From: Acinetobacter baumannii | GTDB lineage: Bacteria; Pseudomonadota; Gammaproteobacteria; Pseudomonadales; Moraxellaceae | Length of the DNA stretch: 43,124 nt | Assembly (NCBI RefSeq): GCF_016508585.1 | Contig: NZ_JADVOP010000035.1 | Span: 1-43,124, forward strand | Reading direction: 5' to 3' | Shown here: positions 7,754 through 14,339 of the stretch, piece by piece | Position numbering within the stretch: position 1 is the stretch's first letter | Layout of the letters: every line of letters begins with the position of its first letter | The notes under the pieces: generated by a model | What the model was told of the DNA's origin: nothing | The model's database searches: none | Seen by the model: the letters and a program-made list of their open reading frames with translations, nothing else | Translations under genes and position numbers: made by a program

Positions 7754-7994
7754 CTTTCATCTCCAAAGAGTTGCTTAGAACGGCTGGCTGTTGATTGCCC
7801 AATCCTTTATATGTAGCAATCAGTTTTACGGCTTCGAGATGAGTATTGTGAGAATCTATAATCTGCTTACTCATTTCTGCCATCGCCTTTGAACGATCCA
7901 TTTCTTCTTTGAGTGCATCACCCTTTAAATCTTTGTTATTTAAACGATTCAATTGTTCAAATAAGTGTTTATTTAATTCACCTAAATTTGACAT
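7737..7994 (-). CDS. Hypothetical helical early phage protein (84 aa)
   Basis: 84 residues from the ATG at 7994, which has a GGAGAG ribosome-binding site; the longer frame to 8036 would again be translated hairpin repeat. The product is almost entirely helical and charged (heptad-like Leu spacing in residues 5-45), suggestive of a small coiled-coil protein. It overlaps the HNH gene by 17 bases. No family recognised. Confidence 0.65.
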   Translation of the reverse strand: MSNLGELNKHLFEQLNRLNNKDLKGDALKEEMDRSKAMAEMSKQIIDSHNTHLEAVKLIATYKGLGNQQPAVLSNSLEMKDVESD

Positions 7995-8000
7995 TATTTC

Positions 8001-8052
8001 TCTCCGGTTATTGTGTGACACATACAGAAGCGGCAACTTCTGTATGTGTGCT
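8001..8052 (-). repeat. Leader hairpin repeat, copy 2
   Basis: Second copy of the element at 7111-7162; arms 8018-8030 and 8037-8049. It lies between the stop of the 203-residue gene and the ribosome-binding site of the 84-residue gene, the same relative place as copy 1. Confidence 0.8.
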
Positions 8053-8056
8053 TTGA

Positions 8057-8668
8057 TTAAGGTTTAAATGGAAAATCAAAAATTTCAGACTTAGATTTGC
8101 TCCCAGATATAAGGGCTGCAAATAAAAGGGTTTTTAATAACTTCTCACTGATATCTCTATCAATCTCACTCTCTTTTTTTGGCTCTTCAGTGATCTCCGG
8201 CAAATTTAATTGTGGGTATAATTCATCGGAATACGCCCATTGATGGATGCGATTAACTTTTAAGTCACCGTGTGGTGAATGCCAGCTTTCATGCTTTTGG
8301 CAATATTCAATATTTGAAGAAATATATTTATCTTTAAAAATAACCGTCACTTGGCGATTTTCTTCGGGTAAAGTTTCAGCACTTTTGAATATTGGGTTAA
8401 TTTTCGGCTGTACGGGGATCGCTTCTATCATCACTTTAAAATGATTTGAACTTGATTCGGTTAATACGTTATCAATGAATTCATAAAGATTATTTAAACC
8501 ACTTATCGAATTTCCAACATCTTTTGGATATCCAAAAAAGTTAAGTAATTCTTCACGTTTAATTTTCTCTTTGCTGAAAGCCTTGCTTGGTAATTTCTCC
8601 ACAATAGATTTGTCTAATACAGCTATGGCTTGCATGCCAAAATTTGATGTGATCTTTAGGTTATACAT
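8057..8668 (-). CDS. Hypothetical early phage protein (203 aa)
   Basis: 203 residues, no membrane segment or signal peptide. A CQKHESWHSPHG segment (near residues 123-134) places Cys and three His close together, which might bind a metal, but no complete motif is recognised. AAAGGAAAA provides a good ribosome-binding site. The gene is preceded by a small GGGACTAATCCC hairpin. Confidence 0.6.
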   Translation of the reverse strand: MYNLKITSNFGMQAIAVLDKSIVEKLPSKAFSKEKIKREELLNFFGYPKDVGNSISGLNNLYEFIDNVLTESSSNHFKVMIEAIPVQPKINPIFKSAETLPEENRQVTVIFKDKYISSNIEYCQKHESWHSPHGDLKVNRIHQWAYSDELYPQLNLPEITEEPKKESEIDRDISEKLLKTLLFAALISGSKSKSEIFDFPFKP

Positions 8669-8686
8669 AGTGTTTTCCTTTAAAAT

Positions 8687-8699
8687 GGGATTAGTCCCG
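8687..8699 (-). repeat. Short leader hairpin GGGATTAGTCCCG, copy 1
   Basis: The 13-mer GGGATTAGTCCCG (plus strand) folds into a 4-bp stem with a 4-base loop. An identical copy is at 8940-8952. Both lie just upstream of the ribosome-binding site of a small early gene. Confidence 0.55.
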
Positions 8700-8716
8700 A
8701 TTTGATTCGTATAAAA

Positions 8717-8920
8717 TTAATTTTCGCTTTCGATATTCGAAAGTTCTTTCAAAATAATTTCTTCGATGCCTTTTAGCGTTTGTCTTGCAGCGCCATAAAG
8801 ATAAAGACGACTAATATCCCCTTGGCTTTTTTCTTCAAGTTCCATCTCTTTGAAAATTTCAATTTTTCCTTTAATCGCTTGAAGTACTACTTTCATTTCA
8901 ATTTCTGCTTTAGTTTCCAT
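8717..8920 (-). CDS. Small helical early phage protein (67 aa)
   Basis: 67 residues, strongly helical and charged (KAEIEMKVVLQAIKGKIEIF), no cysteine and no membrane segment. It starts with a CAGGAAACTT ribosome-binding region, directly after the primase-helicase gene, and is probably expressed from the same early transcript. No function recognised. Confidence 0.6.
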   Translation of the reverse strand: METKAEIEMKVVLQAIKGKIEIFKEMELEEKSQGDISRLYLYGAARQTLKGIEEIILKELSNIESEN

Positions 8921-8939
8921 TTAAGTTTCCTGATGTTTT

Positions 8940-8952
8940 GGGATTAGTCCCG
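8940..8952 (-). repeat. Short leader hairpin GGGATTAGTCCCG, copy 2
   Basis: Identical to 8687-8699. Here the hairpin includes the stop codon of the primase-helicase gene and lies 20 bases upstream of the 67-residue gene. Confidence 0.55.
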
Positions 8953-11661
8953 TTGTGATGTTGGTTTTTCAAAAATCCAACAGCGTTTTGTTGAACTGGT
9001 TAATTTGCTTTGTATGGCTTTGTTTGCTTCGATAAAGCGGTAATGCATACTGTGACGCAAAGCATTTTGTAATTCGTTTATTTCAGGTAGTGAGTATCGA
9101 TAATCCGCTGCGACTCTGTATAAATGTGCAAAGTTGATAGCAAATAAATCAGATTTACTGGCGTGATTAACCACACTATCTTGATGCTCAAGTTTGTTTA
9201 TTGATGATTCCATTTCCTCAATTGTGTTCCAGAAGTTTTGAACGATGACTGGATCTGACTTGAGTACCTTGTCTCGGTTTTGCGCCATGATTAAAAATTC
9301 TGCATGGACTTGTTTTTGGATTTGTATCGGTACTTCAATGACATGGCGACACATGGCATCAAATAAAGACATGAGTTGAGCATGGTTGTGAACGATTCGA
9401 GAACTTTGAATATTGTGTTGTTCCTGGTGCAACATCGCATCGTATTTTTCATAGCCAATGTTATAAGCTTCTAAAATATCTTTCTCTTTGCTTAAACAAT
9501 CCAAAATAAACTGGCTAACGTTTTCGGTTTCGTATTTAGATAAATTTCGGGAAGCGTATAAACTCGCTTTACTCAATTGATCTTTAAAAAATTTAACGTG
9601 AACAATACGTCCCATAATTGCCTCTGAAGCAAGTACTTCAGCGTTTTGGCTGATAATGAGTGTTCCCATAAAAGGTGGTTCATAGGTTTCATTTCCTCCA
9701 TTCTTGACACCCATTGCACCAAGTGATCCACCATCAAACATGGTTTTACACATATCCCAATTAAACTGTTTAGATGCACTTTCACCTTGTCGATCGGACT
9801 CAATGAAAACCACAGGGAAGTTAGAAACTTGGCGTAATGTTCTGGTTAGACCGGCTTTTGATGTTTTGGTTGGATCTACCCCCTCATAATTGATACGTCC
9901 GAATAATTTCCATAGAAATTGAATCAGCGTAGATTTACCCGTTCCTGGTTCTCCGACTAGCTCTAAAAATGGAAAGGATTTGTGGGTTTTACGGATCTGT
10001 TGCGCATACAAACTTCCAAAAAATGCCGTCAAGCCGATTAATCCTTTCACACCATAGGCATCGATCAAGTCTGTAACCCAATTTTTGTTATATTCGTTTT
10101 GTTGAGCATTGATAGATAAAGAAAATGGCGAATTACATTTTAGATTTACATGACGAGGAAGTTCGAAGTACTCCTCTTTGTTGATTGTGTATTGCTTGCC
10201 AGATTGATATGCAATATCACCCAAAACATACGTTTTGTGGCTACTGTGGTAACCTAAATAATTGATTAATTGAACACGTTTAATGTCGGTTAATTCACGT
10301 TCAAGAAAAGCGTCCAATTGCGTACTATTTCCTTTGTAGAATTTACCCGGTGCGATATGCAATAAGCGTTTTTTAAATTCGGATGCAGATGCAATATGTG
10401 ATGCGCTAAATGTATTTTTGATTGTTTTAGCGCCTCGAGGGAAATCGATCTGGAAAAAATAGTCCGCTTCGTCGATTTCTTCCATGTATTGGTAATACAA
10501 ACCACGAGGTCGACAGTCCATAATCAGTTTTGCTTCAGCAGCACTTTCTAAGGCTTTTTCACGACGCTCACTGCTCGCCAGTTCTTTTTCTTCTTGTGCC
10601 CAATCCTCGTTATCATTTGGTTCCCGATCGATGTCTTTCATATAGGCATCATATTTGTCCATATCTAATTTGAACCAAAAGACTTGATTATTAAAATCAA
10701 ATGGGAAAGATTTTGTCCCATAGCGCTTGTAGATAAGTGTGCCTTTATCCACAGCCGATTTCGCTGTGATCAATGCGCCATAATATTTATAGGTTTCGAG
10801 TTCGGTAAAATTAAGTCGGTTTTGCTTGTAAAGATCATTCCAATCCTGTTTTTTACGACTTGATGGTGGCAGGGCTGCTTCACATTCAAAGCCGTCAGCT
10901 TCAGCTAAAGCTATATTTTTTAAAATGCCATCATGACCGGCTTTATCATTATCAAATGCCCATACCAACTTTGGTAATGGGATTTCTGCTTCAGTACATT
11001 TTTGTGCAATACGATTTAAAAAGATCGAAGGATAGTTGTTACAGCTTAAAGCTGAAAAACTGGTAATTCCTGAAAGCCACAATGCGATGGTGTCAAATAT
11101 ACCCTCGGTGATCCATATTTCTTTAGATTCTAAGTAATTGGTGTTTGGTGTCATCCAAGCATGTCCACCTGATGCCCATTCTTCTTTAAATGTTGTTTTG
11201 GGTAATACTTCTTGTTGATCTAATACACGCTGCCACCATCCATGATTGCCCTCTTCATCTGTAATGGGAAATCGTAAAGTGATTGATGTGGTTTTTTTAG
11301 GTTTATAACGGGTAATAAGCTCTTGTGTATATAAACCTTTTAATTGCTCCAGTGGGAAGCCTCGGCTTTCAACTAAATAAGCATTTACTGTGCGTAAAGG
11401 ATCCTGTGGCGTAGGTTCAAATCGTTTTTCCCATTTTTCAAACAAATCTGGAAATAAATCACGAATATGGTTTTCATGACCACATTCGTTTTTGCGTGGG
11501 CAGAAAATTACCCACGGTTCGTCAGCAAAAGTCCATGCCGATGCTTCTTTGTGATTACAGTCAGGGCATCTACCACGCAGTTTATTATTACTCTTAGCTT
11601 TAAAACCATATTGGTTTTCTAGTCTGTCTACAATTAAAGCCTGAGTCTCTGGAAACATCAT
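8944..11661 (-). CDS. Phage primase-helicase (zinc finger, Toprim, P-loop ATPase)
   Basis: 905 residues. A zinc finger of the CHC2/DnaG type is near the N-terminus (Cys32, Cys35, Cys54, Cys60/His62). A Toprim-like motif KLVWAFDNDKAGHDG is near residue 230. A P-loop GEPGTGKST (about 568-576) begins a helicase/ATPase domain of SF3-like or DUF927-like type, with VVFIESDRQG as the probable Walker B and GTLIISQNAE as a sensor-like segment. It should make primers and unwind DNA at the phage origin. This is not the P2 gpA nickase: the replication module is therefore different from P2 although the virion genes are P2-like. It is the largest gene of the early operon, 12 bases downstream of a 59-residue gene. 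Confidence 0.85.
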   Translation of the reverse strand: MMFPETQALIVDRLENQYGFKAKSNNKLRGRCPDCNHKEASAWTFADEPWVIFCPRKNECGHENHIRDLFPDLFEKWEKRFEPTPQDPLRTVNAYLVESRGFPLEQLKGLYTQELITRYKPKKTTSITLRFPITDEEGNHGWWQRVLDQQEVLPKTTFKEEWASGGHAWMTPNTNYLESKEIWITEGIFDTIALWLSGITSFSALSCNNYPSIFLNRIAQKCTEAEIPLPKLVWAFDNDKAGHDGILKNIALAEADGFECEAALPPSSRKKQDWNDLYKQNRLNFTELETYKYYGALITAKSAVDKGTLIYKRYGTKSFPFDFNNQVFWFKLDMDKYDAYMKDIDREPNDNEDWAQEEKELASSERREKALESAAEAKLIMDCRPRGLYYQYMEEIDEADYFFQIDFPRGAKTIKNTFSASHIASASEFKKRLLHIAPGKFYKGNSTQLDAFLERELTDIKRVQLINYLGYHSSHKTYVLGDIAYQSGKQYTINKEEYFELPRHVNLKCNSPFSLSINAQQNEYNKNWVTDLIDAYGVKGLIGLTAFFGSLYAQQIRKTHKSFPFLELVGEPGTGKSTLIQFLWKLFGRINYEGVDPTKTSKAGLTRTLRQVSNFPVVFIESDRQGESASKQFNWDMCKTMFDGGSLGAMGVKNGGNETYEPPFMGTLIISQNAEVLASEAIMGRIVHVKFFKDQLSKASLYASRNLSKYETENVSQFILDCLSKEKDILEAYNIGYEKYDAMLHQEQHNIQSSRIVHNHAQLMSLFDAMCRHVIEVPIQIQKQVHAEFLIMAQNRDKVLKSDPVIVQNFWNTIEEMESSINKLEHQDSVVNHASKSDLFAINFAHLYRVAADYRYSLPEINELQNALRHSMHYRFIEANKAIQSKLTSSTKRCWIFEKPTSQRD

Positions 11662-11673
11662 TTAATAAACTAC

Positions 11674-11853
11674 CTAAAATAAATGCCGTGAATTTTTGAT
11701 TTCTTGCCCTGCTAATTTGTAAAGAACTTTTTTAATTCTTTGTTTAGCTAGGTATTCCATCGTTTCTGCTTCAGTTGCAAAACCATGTAACTGTTGCACT
11801 TCCTTAATAATTTCTTTCTCTTTGTCGCTGAGTACGATTTCTTGTTTGGGCAT
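11674..11853 (-). CDS. 59-residue putative DNA-binding protein
   Basis: A short frame with an excellent ribosome-binding site (AAGGAGCTGAAGCT before ATG). The product begins with a potential beta strand (QEIVLSD) followed by two helices (KEKEIIKEVQQLHGF, then TEAETMEYLAKQRIKKVLYKL), a ribbon-helix-helix-like layout. It is 4 bases downstream of another small DNA-binding type gene and 12 bases upstream of the primase gene. Probable early regulator or plasmid-partition-like protein; the family is not certain. Confidence 0.65.
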   Translation of the reverse strand: MPKQEIVLSDKEKEIIKEVQQLHGFATEAETMEYLAKQRIKKVLYKLAGQEIKNSRHLF

Positions 11854-11857
11854 AGCT

Positions 11858-12091
11858 TCAGCTCCTTGAAAGGTGATCCGATGCGCCTTTTTTTAAGAAT
11901 TCGTCTAAATTAAAATCTTGTTGAATATCTTCTGCGATCAATGTGGCGAGTGCCTGTTTCATTACAAGCTGCCTCATGATCACACCAGGATTAATTCCAG
12001 TTAATTTAGATATGATTTGAATTAACTGTGCTTCATCATCGGTTAGATTGAGGTTGTAACGGTTATCTCGTTTTTGCTTTTTTAAAGACAT
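11858..12091 (-). CDS. Small ribbon-helix-helix-like protein (77 aa)
   Basis: 77 residues. RYNLNLTDDEAQLIQIISKLTGINPGVIMRQLVMKQAL fits a beta strand followed by two helices with the Gly-containing turn of MetJ/Arc-type ribbon-helix-helix proteins (residues about 11-50). A basic N-terminus (KKQKRDNR) would sit on DNA. It is the second of three consecutive small genes of this kind leading the early operon, the position occupied by Cox-like excision or repressor-antagonist genes in P2-like phages; that role is inference. Confidence 0.65.
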   Translation of the reverse strand: MSLKKQKRDNRYNLNLTDDEAQLIQIISKLTGINPGVIMRQLVMKQALATLIAEDIQQDFNLDEFLKKGASDHLSRS

Positions 12092-12096
12092 AAGAT

Positions 12097-12330
12097 TTAG
12101 CCCTCTATCTGTTTGCTATTTTTCTTTTGATTGCCCTTACCTTGAAAATATGTTTGAGCAATTACATGGGAACGACTAGAACCTGTTGCTTCAACGGTTT
12201 GGTCGATTTGATCGACTTCATCTTTTGGCAAATAAACGATGCATTGAACACGCCCACCACCAATTTTTTTGGACCGTGTTCGACTGGTTTGTGGTGATTC
12301 GGTTTTTTGAGGTGAAATATTCGATCTCAT
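12097..12330 (-). CDS. Small ribbon-helix-helix-like protein (77 aa), first early gene
   Basis: 77 residues with a long basic, disordered N-terminus (about 1-25) and a ribbon-helix-helix core: VQCIVYLPKDEVDQIDQTVEA, then TGSSRSHVIAQTYFQG. It is the first gene leftward from the repressor control region, divergent from the repressor with 83 bases between the start codons, and so is the equivalent of cro or cox by position. The palindromic operator lies directly upstream. Confidence 0.7.
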   Translation of the reverse strand: MRSNISPQKTESPQTSRTRSKKIGGGRVQCIVYLPKDEVDQIDQTVEATGSSRSHVIAQTYFQGKGNQKKNSKQIEG

Positions 12331-12345
12331 AGATTATCCTAGCGG

Positions 12346-12376
12346 CTATAGTGATGTGCTATGACTCACTATAGCA
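12346..12376. promoter_or_regulatory. Operator in the repressor / early-gene divergent promoter region
   Basis: CTATAGTGA (12346-12354) and TCACTATAG (12366-12374) form a perfect 9-bp inverted repeat with an 11-base spacer; within it sits the 15-mer ATAGTGATGTGCTAT (12348-12362) and the dyad TGCTAT-N8-ATAGCA. Related 15-mers occur at 13845, 13866, 15391 and 15412. The site lies between the divergent repressor and first early gene and is the likely repressor binding site. I could not fix -35/-10 boxes with confidence. Confidence 0.7.
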
Positions 12377-12413
12377 TAAATATTTAGTCTTTCAATAGAT
12401 AAAGGTGACAAAT

Positions 12414-12764
12414 ATGTCCGTAGTTCATGATGAGCCATCAACGGTCATTGCAAAAAGATTTAAAGAGGAAATGGAACGGAATCATTTCAAAGCAAAAACG
12501 ATGAGCCGTGAGATTGGAGCGCATGAAAATACGCTAGGCAACTATATACGGACTGAAAAAGTACCCGATCAATGGGTTTATTTGGCAAATCTTCATCAAC
12601 AAGGTATTGATATTCGTTATGTTTTGTTGGGAATAGACCCTGATTACTCCGGTCTAACTAGCGAAGAAAGTTTGTTATTGAAAGCCTATAGACAGTTAAG
12701 TCCTGAAGCTCAGGAAGCTTTACTCGGCATTAGTAAGGTGATGGCGAAAGAAAGGGAGCGATAG
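12414..12764 (+). CDS. Phage immunity repressor (small helix-turn-helix protein)
   Basis: 116 residues from the ATG at 12414, five bases after AAAGGTG; the frame also offers a GTG at 12405 inside that ribosome-binding site. Residues about 10-55 (STVIAKRFKEEMERNHFKAKTMSREIGAHENTLGNYIRT) are an XRE-like helix-turn-helix. The C-terminus (EESLLLKAYRQLSPEAQEALLGISKVM) is the short dimerisation tail common in small phage repressors, and there is no LexA-type Ser-Lys protease domain. It is the only rightward gene among the early genes and faces the palindromic operator, so it is the likely C/CI-type lysogeny repressor. Without a protease domain, relief probably needs an antirepressor, which fits the C4-type locus next door. 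Confidence 0.75.
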   Translation: MSVVHDEPSTVIAKRFKEEMERNHFKAKTMSREIGAHENTLGNYIRTEKVPDQWVYLANLHQQGIDIRYVLLGIDPDYSGLTSEESLLLKAYRQLSPEAQEALLGISKVMAKERER

Positions 12765-12778
12765 AATGTTTAAAAAGT

Positions 12779-12809
12779 AAAAAGCCCATTTTTCAATGGG
12801 CTTTTTTTA
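12779..12809. terminator. Bidirectional terminator between repressor and 186-aa gene
   Basis: AAAGCCCATT / AATGGGCTTT stem followed by T7 on plus and preceded by A-rich sequence for the minus strand; it separates the convergent repressor and 186-residue genes. Confidence 0.85.
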
Positions 12810-13370
12810 TTATTCGTCAAATACAGTTTGAACGATTTTAAGTTTTTCCTCTAGATCCAATAATTTATAAATCAGATCATTTTTTTGATAAATGACATCT
12901 CTATTATCAGATCCTGTCTCGAGAGAATTTCTCCAAACACGAATTGAACTTAAAGTCATATCTAATAAAAGCTCGGCGTCTAATGAGTTTTTATCCATAT
13001 TATCACCTGTGGCAATTTGGTTTAATTGAAATTGCCAGACTGTAACCCTCTCTTTGTTCCAGATTGGGCTGGTGAGTATATGTACTCCATTGAATTTTGG
13101 GTAAATTAAATCATTTAGTGATTCTTTTAAAAGGTTTATATCGATAAGTTTGTCTAAATGATCAGTTTTTGTTATTTCTTGCATTAAATCATTGATTTGA
13201 TCGGGAGAAATAGACAAAAAACCTTTCTCTGTATCGTGATTAAACGAAATCTGCGCTTTGACACATTTATCAATCACAGCAAATAATTGCTGGCAAAGAA
13301 GCTGGCTTTTTTCGTTTGTGGCTTGAACCCGATCTGCAATCGGGACGTATGGAATAATGCTCTCATTCAT
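12810..13370 (-). CDS. Unknown protein in the C4-type immunity operon (candidate antirepressor position)
   Basis: 186 residues from the ATG at 13370, which has a GGGGAATAACA leader; the longer frame to 13418 overlaps the upstream gene and is less likely. Soluble, mostly helical, no recognised domain. In P1/P7-type immI loci the order is c4 RNA, icd, ant; here the order is C4-like RNA, a 67-residue gene, then this gene, so it stands where the antirepressor would be. It does not look like the P1 Ant or KilA-N families, so the role is positional inference only. Confidence 0.55.
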   Translation of the reverse strand: MNESIIPYVPIADRVQATNEKSQLLCQQLFAVIDKCVKAQISFNHDTEKGFLSISPDQINDLMQEITKTDHLDKLIDINLLKESLNDLIYPKFNGVHILTSPIWNKERVTVWQFQLNQIATGDNMDKNSLDAELLLDMTLSSIRVWRNSLETGSDNRDVIYQKNDLIYKLLDLEEKLKIVQTVFDE

Positions 13371-13372
13371 TG

Positions 13373-13576
13373 TTATTCCCCTAAAAATAATATGGAGAAT
13401 GTAACTGAGAACATGCATAACAGTGAGATGGCTTTAAATATTTTTTGAAATAAAAGGGCTTTTTTTCGTTGTTTGAGGCGTTGTTCGTAGGCGACTAAGT
13501 CGTAAATTGGCGTGTGTTCAATGATATTGGTATTTTGAATATATGCAGCTGCACGGACTTGAATTTGTCTTTTCAT
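13373..13576 (-). CDS. Small membrane protein, icd-like position after the C4-type RNA
   Basis: 67 residues: a basic cytoplasmic part (about 1-43, with QRLKQRKKALLFQK) and one transmembrane helix at the C-terminus (about 46-65, FKAISLLCMFSVTFSILFLG). The ribosome-binding site AAGGAA lies inside a sequence complementary to the C4-like RNA. Phage P1 Icd is a 73-residue protein encoded in the same place; sequence identity to Icd cannot be claimed. It ends 2 bases before the 186-residue gene begins, so the two are translated from one message. Confidence 0.6.
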   Translation of the reverse strand: MKRQIQVRAAAYIQNTNIIEHTPIYDLVAYEQRLKQRKKALLFQKIFKAISLLCMFSVTFSILFLGE

Positions 13577-13584
13577 GACTAAAA

Positions 13585-13637
13585 TTCCTTTTGGTAGGTT
13601 TTAAACCCACCACCATCACTTCCTACAGTAATGGTGG
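13585..13637 (-). promoter_or_regulatory. Antisense-target leader of the 67-aa gene
   Basis: On the minus strand a hairpin CCACCAT / ATGGTGG (13610-13616 with 13631-13637) shows GTAGGAA (13620-13626) in its loop, and CCAAAAGGAA (13585-13594) covers the ribosome-binding site. Both are complementary to segments of the upstream C4-like RNA (TTCCTAC, CTTTTGG). Pairing would hide the ribosome-binding site. Confidence 0.6.
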
Positions 13638-13711
13638 CAGACCGACAGGGGTAGGAATACCGCACCAAAAGAAACGGCAAATCGAATACACGATTTCCCT
13701 GCCGATCTACC
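13632..13711 (-). ncRNA. C4-type antisense RNA
   Basis: About 80 nt on the minus strand, similar in length to the 77-nt P1 C4 RNA. It starts ~7 bases after a promoter and contains GGCAGGG, a hairpin AAATCG / CGATTT flanked by CGGC / GCCG, then the two antisense segments CTTTTGG (13665-13671) and TTCCTAC (13651-13657), and ends in CCCTGTCGGTCTGCC, in which CCCTG can pair back to CAGGG. This general layout and the CCTGTCGGTCTGCC tail are those I associate with the C4 family. It would block translation of the downstream 67-residue gene. A covariance-model search would settle the family. Confidence 0.65.
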
Positions 13712-13717
13712 ATAACA

Positions 13718-13747
13718 AGTCTAGCAGATACGACTTTTTTTAAGCAA
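13718..13747 (-). promoter_or_regulatory. Promoter of the C4-type RNA
   Basis: On the minus strand: -35 TTGCTT (13742-13747), 18-base spacer, -10 TAGACT (13718-13723) with an extended -10 TG (13725-13726). Start of transcription is expected near 13711, the 5' edge of the C4-like fold. The -35 overlaps the T-run of the upstream terminator. Confidence 0.6.
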
Positions 13748-13835
13748 AAAAAATCCGCTTAGAGCGGTGTTTATTTGCCCTTTTGGTTAAAAACAGGTTC
13801 CTACGCCTGTACACAGATTTTGCTGTGTAAATACA
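13746..13835 (-). ncRNA. Possible small RNA carrying decoy copies of the C4 target
   Basis: On the minus strand this stretch has a hairpin ACACAG / CTGTGT, then ACAGG / CCTGT (13806-13810 with 13793-13797) with GTAGGAA in the loop, then CCAAAAGG (13779-13786), then a terminator CCGCT / AGCGG followed by eight T (13746-13767). The two short sequences are the same ones that the C4-like RNA targets in the 67-residue gene leader, shown in the same order and with the first again in a hairpin loop. If transcribed, it would titrate the C4-like RNA. A TTGACA is present upstream (13859-13864), but no good -10 matches it, so expression is unproven. Confidence 0.4.
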
Positions 13836-13844
13836 TGTTGCTCG

Positions 13845-13880
13845 ATAGTGAGGTGTTATGTCAAGATAGTGATGTACTAT
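13845..13880. promoter_or_regulatory. Tandem operator-like 15-mers upstream of the accessory membrane-protein gene
   Basis: ATAGTGAGGTGTTAT (13845-13859) and ATAGTGATGTACTAT (13866-13880) match the repressor-region 15-mer ATAGTGATGTGCTAT with two and one differences. They start 21 bp apart, two helical turns. The second overlaps the expected promoter of the gene at 13912; the leader that follows resembles that of the lipoprotein gene at 15464. Confidence 0.6.
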
Positions 13881-13911
13881 TTTTTATAAGATATTGTTTT
13901 TTGAGTAAGTT

Positions 13912-14271
13912 ATGGCTGAAACTCCAATTATAAATACTGAATTACTAAATGAATTAGAAAATTTAAGAAGAATACTGAGTGCTTTGAAAGTTAACTCACA
14001 TCTTTTAGATTTTGAGAAAAATTTGAATCAAAAACTTAAAGATAGAAATATAGATTTACCTGATGATATTCAATATATTTTTATTAATTTTGATAAAATA
14101 AAAATCGTAATAGAATCAGTTTTAGAATCGCTCAATCCAGAATTGATAGATAAAACTTTACTCAGTATAACTTTCAATGAAGAATTAGTAGAATTAACAA
14201 AAAACTTATCATCGGATTATCAAATTTTAAATGAAAAAATAAACTTATTTCACATTCCGCTACTGCAATAA
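13912..14271 (+). CDS. N-terminal part of a frameshifted coiled-coil membrane protein
   Basis: 119 codons from the ATG at 13912 with a GAGTAAG ribosome-binding region. The product is helical and acidic with no membrane segment. The reading frame closes at 14271, but the -1 frame is open from 14235 through 15368 without any stop and with no good start of its own. One extra A in the A6 run at 14234-14239 would join the two into a protein of about 485 residues. I take this as the front part of one accessory gene disrupted by a one-base deletion, a homopolymer error or, less likely, a recoding site; the run is not a standard slippery heptamer. DNA here is poorer in GC than the flanking phage genes, which suggests separate acquisition. 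Confidence 0.55.
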   Translation: MAETPIINTELLNELENLRRILSALKVNSHLLDFEKNLNQKLKDRNIDLPDDIQYIFINFDKIKIVIESVLESLNPELIDKTLLSITFNEELVELTKNLSSDYQILNEKINLFHIPLLQ

Positions 14272-14339
14272 ATAATAGTATTGAACTCAACATAAATAAT
14301 ATTAATTTCGCCATTTTTTTAAATCAAAATTTCAAAGAT

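Noticed and set aside
13828..13864. A promoter for the decoy RNA made of TTGACA (13859) and a downstream -10
   Set aside because: At 16-18 bases from TTGACA there is no acceptable -10, so I do not annotate a promoter although the -35 is perfect.
14230..14245. Programmed -1 frameshift in the A6 run
   Set aside because: In the zero frame the run reads GAA AAA ATA, which does not make a standard slippery heptamer; deletion or a homopolymer error is simpler.
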